Assembly (NCBI GenBank): GCA_013365365.1
Contig: JABVXU010001012.1
Span: forward strand, 1 to 12,293
Direction: 5' to 3'
From: Cruorifilaria tuberocauda
Taxonomy: Eukaryota; Nematoda; Chromadorea; Rhabditida; Onchocercidae
Length of the DNA stretch: 12,293 nucleotides
Shown here: positions 8,901 to 12,293 of the stretch, piece by piece
Numbering within the stretch: the stretch's first letter is position 1
Layout of the letters: every line of letters starts with the position of its first letter
The notes under the pieces: generated by a model
Seen by the model: only the letters and a program-made list of their open reading frames with translations
Told to the model about the DNA's origin: nothing
Database searches by the model: none
Translations under genes and position numbers: made by a program

Positions 8901-9997
8901 TCTTCTCCTATAGGATGCGTTGAATACACTTGGTGATCAGAGTCTCGAAAGAACTCTTGATGATTCTGCTATCAGACGTATATTGATTCCAGATATATTT
9001 CTGCTTGCTGATGCAATTCTCACTATATTTCAGGTTAATATCATAATTTTTTATTTTATGCCTAATTTAACCTTATTTAAGTTTCCAATGATTATTATCA
9101 TTCAGATGAATGACTTTTCCTTTGAAATAAATTCCAAAGGAAATAAAATAAATTCTAAAAAATGCTGTTCTTAAAAACCAGATGGAAATGAATTAAATAT
9201 CGATTAAATACCGAATTTATCGTGCATTTGAAATTAATTTGATCAGATTTTGAATTTTTATAGCACATCGTGGAAGGGTTGACCGTGGATAGAGAAAGGA
9301 TTGAATATAATGTTCATGCGGATTTACCATTTTTGGCACTTGAAAAGGCGATGATGTTGCTAACAGAGGAAGGCACTGATCGCCAAGAAGCGTATGAAAA
9401 AATTCGTGAAATAACACTCGCTGCAAAAGAGACGCAGAAACGAGAACGTGTTAATTTGGAGAGTATTTTGGCTAGTGTCTTTTTTGATAAGGTATCAAAA
9501 GTTTTGTGGAATATTGAAAATTTCAGAATTCATCAGTAAATTAGTTATTCTGGCGATTGGTGGGGAATGCATTTATTATTAAACGGTTATGTTTTCTATG
9601 TATAATCTGTAGTATCAAAGTCTCTCATTTTTAACAATACATAAGTCCTTAAAAATATTGTGTAAATGAGAAATCTGATGCTGCTGCATTTTTTAAGGTT
9701 CGAAATGTTATTTTGACAGCAGTTATTTAGTGATGTAACAGTCAATATGACAAAGAAAGTAAAATCTAGGATAACTAGAGTGAATTTTTACTCCAATGCC
9801 ATGTTGCTAAGAAATTTGGAGATCTAGTGTTTTAATTTTAGGTTCGCGACCGAATACTCGAGCTGGCAAAATCACCGGTATACTTCACAGGGCGTTCATC
9901 TTCCCAGACTATGAATTTCTTAAACAATGAATTACGTCCAACTATAGCGAAGTATTTGGATCCTGATATGAAAGTAAGAGTACAGCTGGACGTCTGA
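5916..9997 (+). CDS. adsl: Adenylosuccinate lyase (twelve exons)
   Basis: Exons: 5916-6017, 6277-6342, 6698-6820, 6968-7077, 7298-7451, 7785-7883, 8081-8167, 8451-8528, 8640-8768, 8914-9033, 9264-9491, 9842-9997; 483 aa against 484 in human. The enzyme releases fumarate from adenylosuccinate (giving AMP) and from SAICAR (giving AICAR) as a cytosolic homotetramer of the fumarase/aspartase superfamily. Residues align with human numbering: SRY at 17-19, KHDVMAH at 85-91 (H86), GATS at 109-112, general acid H159 in GRTHYQT, Q241 in SGQTY, the flexible signature [11 protein letters not shown] at 288-298 with catalytic S289, R303, and [11 protein letters not shown] at 328-338. All expected catalytic residues are present. 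The protein ends VQLDV. An in-frame TGA at 5892-5894 makes the ATG at 5916 the first usable start. Introns are phase 0 except intron 4 (phase 2), and GT-AG except intron 2 (GC-AG). Confidence 0.96.
6131..6193 (+). repeat. Intronic direct repeat, copy 1 (ADSL intron 1)
   Basis: This 63-bp segment begins GATAATTATTG and ends ATGGTGCAGTTAGTG. It matches 6477-6537 in the next intron with a handful of substitutions and a 2-bp gap. The similarity stops at both ends, so it is a discrete duplication rather than general AT-richness. Confidence 0.88.
6343..6697 (+). other. ADSL intron 2 with a GC donor (GC-AG intron)
   Basis: The conserved protein leaves exon 2 at GLKQ and re-enters exon 3 at [10 protein letters not shown]. 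The only junction that keeps this frame and alignment has the donor CAG followed by GCATTT, and an acceptor TTTATAG. No GT donor nearby keeps the frame. GC-AG introns are a known minor class of U2-type introns. If the intron is retained, the frame stays open for 27 codons and then meets TAA. Confidence 0.8.
6477..6537 (+). repeat. Intronic direct repeat, copy 2 (ADSL intron 2)
   Basis: This is the 61-bp partner of 6131-6193, in the same orientation and about 346 bp downstream. The two copies bracket exon 2 (66 nt, a whole number of codons). Confidence 0.88.
9492..9841 (+). other. ADSL intron 11, no embedded feature seen
   Basis: This 350-bp intron separates exon 11 (ending VFFDK) from exon 12 (starting VRDRI). 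Read-through from exon 11 gives 15 extra codons and then a stop at 9537-9539. I saw no RNA gene or coding segment in it; the same holds for intron 5 (7452-7784, 333 bp). Confidence 0.7.
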
Positions 9998-11129
9998 GCA
10001 TTTTGTTAACTAATCTGATCTGATACACATGTCAAGGGATTTTTCATCGCCGTATGATTTCTTAAATTATTTGCTCGCTATCCGTTTCTTCTTTTTTTCC
10101 CAATTAATTTTTATACTGTCAAGAACAAAATTGAGTTCATCGGAATGGTATTATTCTTCATGTTGTATCTTCATGTGAGGAAAGTCTCTCATGTTTTATG
10201 GTCTTAATTAGATTTCAGCAGCATTGGTTATTTTCTATTTCATATACACTTTTCGTTTCAAATTTATGAAATATTTTCATAATTGTTAAGAAAAATGATA
10301 TACTACCAGCCTTTGAAAACGGTTTACTTAAGGGGTCTTTCTGCGATTAGTGATCTATATTCGGTTAAATTCATCTGTTTTTCGATTATTATGAATCCGA
10401 CAATTTTTTAATATTTAAAAAAAAAGGTATTAATTTAAATTTCCCAAACTATTAGGTCTTATCGGTCTATTTGCATATTCCCGATAATGATTATTTCATC
10501 TAACTATAGATTTTCTGCAAATTTGTATAAAAGCAAGAGAAGAAAAACGGTAATATTTCGTTACCTCATCATGTTATTTTGTTATATTGCTTTATTTTTT
10601 GTACTACCCTTACTTTTTGATACTTAGAAAATTTCCAAAAAAAAAAAGTCATTCATGTTTTTTTTCAAGTGCTACAGTTTTTTACTTATCCGATTTGAGA
10701 AGTTAGTTACATAAAGTACATTTAATTATGTATAAATTTTAGTCCTTTTTCTTATTTATTGCATTACTTTAACATTACTTTTAATCCTATTGTTTAAATG
10801 GTGGTGGATTTGCTGTCACTGTAAGAGTTTTTTTATTTCTGCTAAATTGTCTTTATTCAGGAAACTTCGAAATATGTAATGATTTTAGGATTTATATTTT
10901 ATTTTGGTGAATGGAAATAAAAGACTTAAATTATATTTTCTTTCATACTATCTATCCGGTAATCAAGCTTCTCTTGATTCTAATATATAGGACATCTTGC
11001 ATTTGGTTTTGTTGCATGAAATCTCAACCTCACTAGTCTAAAGTTACCATTAACTCGTTCGGAATACTTGGGAGATCCATTTTAATGATTGATTGTCAAT
11101 TAATTTAATCAATTTCCCGAGGCCTAACG

Positions 11130-11161
11130 ATTGAATACTTTTGTAAGCGAAAGTACTCAAT
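11130..11161 (-). other. 12-bp hairpin
   Basis: Arms at 11130-11141 (ATTGAATACTTT) and 11150-11161 flank an 8-nt loop. There is one mismatch, A against C on the plus strand, which becomes a U-G pair in minus-strand RNA, so only a minus-strand transcript would form a fully paired 12-bp stem. No RNA family is recognised. Confidence 0.5.
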
Positions 11162-11415
11162 TAACTGTTCAAATTTTTCAAAAATGGTTAAAATCTGCGA
11201 GAAAGAGAAATGAAATGAAACAGAATGCTGTCGTGGATTTTTTCGATTAGACTGAATTGGGATTGAGTGTGGTGGAAGTTGGATTTGGTGGAGAAGTTTT
11301 CTGTGTGGACGAATTCGAGTTTTTTAGGATTGCAGTAAAAGAGCAGTGGAATAACAGTTTATTTTGATAAAATAACAGAACGGCTAGTTTGGCTGATAGC
11401 TATGGAAATTTTGTG

Positions 11416-11504
11416 AACTGTAGAAAACTGGAGAAGATTGCGATAACTGTGGAAAACTGAGGAAATTCTAGGGAAACTGTGAAGACTGAACTGACAACGA
11501 CAGT
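11416..11504. repeat. Three degenerate 29-30 bp tandem units
   Basis: Units start at 11416, 11445 and 11475, each with AACTGT followed by a G/A-rich run; the first two share AACTGT-GAAAACTG-GA. The third is more diverged (AACTGTGAAGACTGAACTG). It is a small, purine-rich minisatellite in non-coding sequence. Confidence 0.7.
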
Positions 11505-11969
11505 CGTGGTATTTTTAGATAATCTAAGAAAGGAGGAGATTTACCGAGACGGGAAGATTACACAGGAAGGAAATAGATAAAATTGAAGATGCCCATTTTC
11601 ATGAGAATAAATAGTTTCACTCATAAGAACTGTAGGATAAATCATTTGATGAAATGGTTAGATTAAATTATTTAGACAAAAACAATTTTTTATGAGATAA
11701 GAATAGAATATCTGCTGGGAACGATGCCATGAGAATGTTTTACAAGCAATGATTCATACAAAAATAAATATTTAGAAATAATTATAATTAAAAATTAGTT
11801 TCGAGAAAATTCTCGACAGAAGTTCAAAAAAAAACTTAAAATCACCCCGGATGAGCTATCCCAAACTTGGGTAAGTTAACCGCGGAAGTGGATTTCAGCA
11901 TACTTATATGATTAAGATGAATTCAACAATCGTTTGTTTCTGTCACATGTCATTAAAGGTCATTTTGCT

Positions 11970-12293
11970 TCCAAACACGAACTCCACCCCGCCATTTCCC
12001 ATTTGTTGCCCCGCTAGAAGCCGGACGCCCCGAAATTTCGATCCACACCACAGGTGCGGAAACCGAGCAAGAACATTCAGTTACCTCAAAGTTATGTAAG
12101 ATAGTGCTTCTGTCGACGAACTGATATAATTAAAGAGCATTGAACAAGTGCTGGATTTTCGCCGCAAGTTCTGTCAAGGAATAAGAGGTCAAACGGAAAC
12201 AGTATGAACAAAGGTCATTCCACTCTTAAACATTACTTCTGCCACAACCGTGGCCAAACGTGAATGGACGCACGAGATCCTTCTGGCCCGTCT
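11970..12293. other. GC-richer terminal block of unknown nature
   Basis: From about 11970 the composition shifts to markedly higher GC and more CG dinucleotides than any other non-exonic stretch here, including GCCCC runs, a 10-bp palindrome CGAAATTTCG (12031-12040) and a small GCCAC/GTGGC hairpin (12241-12254). Frames on both strands are broken by stops and match no family I recognise. It may be the edge of a dispersed repeat, a decayed mobile element or an exon of a neighbouring gene; it runs off the window. Confidence 0.4.

Larger units (their letters stand above)
9998..11969. other. AT-rich 3' flank of ADSL without a recognisable gene
   Basis: This stretch contains the ADSL 3' untranslated region of unknown length and then non-coding sequence. 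A canonical AATAAA lies at 10916-10921, some 920 bp past the stop; closer variants may be used instead. The reading frames are short and uninformative. A purine-rich zone with G-rich short repeats runs from about 11200 to 11590, containing the 29-30 bp repeats annotated separately. Confidence 0.6.

Noticed and set aside
8920..9174. Apparent independent 84-codon open frame
   Set aside because: It is ADSL exon 10 read through into intron 10; the GT donor at 9034 and the conserved restart at HIVEGL in exon 11 show that the tail is intronic.
9974..9985. A 12-nt mini-intron in the last ADSL exon
   Set aside because: Too short for splicing, and removing it would lose the VRVQ part of the conserved C-terminus.
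10795..10830. Short ATG reading ending at CTGTAAGAG, resembling a first exon with a donor
   Set aside because: Only eight codons before TAA, no downstream exon found, and no conserved residues.
11908..12099. Plus-strand open frame of 63 codons at the start of the GC-rich block
   Set aside because: Cys/Arg/Pro-rich reading with no recognisable domain; it fits chance openness in GC-richer DNA. The block is reported as unknown instead.

Overview
The window looks like a piece of an AT-rich nuclear genome from a nematode. Most likely it is a spirurid or filarial-type worm, but the genus cannot be fixed from the sequence alone. Support for this: two intron-rich protein genes with short to medium introns (76-953 bp) and T-rich acceptors; an ADSL protein that reads closest to the C. 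elegans enzyme as I remember it, including the VQLDV terminus; and an acceptor site 6 nt before the start codon of one gene, as expected for spliced-leader trans-splicing. No bacterial genes, tRNA, rRNA, CRISPR array or intact transposon was seen.

Layout. Positions 1-1951 are non-coding, AT-rich sequence with a GT microsatellite at the very start. Positions 1952-4925 (minus strand) hold a complete nine-exon gene for an RRP7-family small-subunit ribosome-biogenesis protein (about 335 aa). Positions 4926-5915 are the shared divergent promoter/leader region, with a 70-bp degenerate tandem repeat, one palindromic E-box, inverted GATA-type sites and two adjacent stem-loops. Positions 5916-9997 (plus strand) hold a complete twelve-exon gene for adenylosuccinate lyase (483 aa). 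Positions 9998-12293 have no recognisable gene; they hold short tandem repeats, a hairpin and a GC-richer block that runs off the window end.

The two genes are transcribed away from each other from a gap of 990 bp. Both serve growth: RRP7 helps make 40S ribosomal subunits, and ADSL makes AMP (and AICAR where the de novo pathway exists). A shared growth-responsive promoter is therefore a reasonable but unproven idea. Neither ORF is visible as one long frame; both models were built by joining exons on splice signals, reading frame and family similarity.

I found no wholly new biological system. The most useful oddities are a GC-AG intron in adsl, a ~62-bp direct repeat flanking the in-frame exon 2 of adsl, a possible stop-containing microexon in RRP7 intron 1, and the structured divergent promoter.
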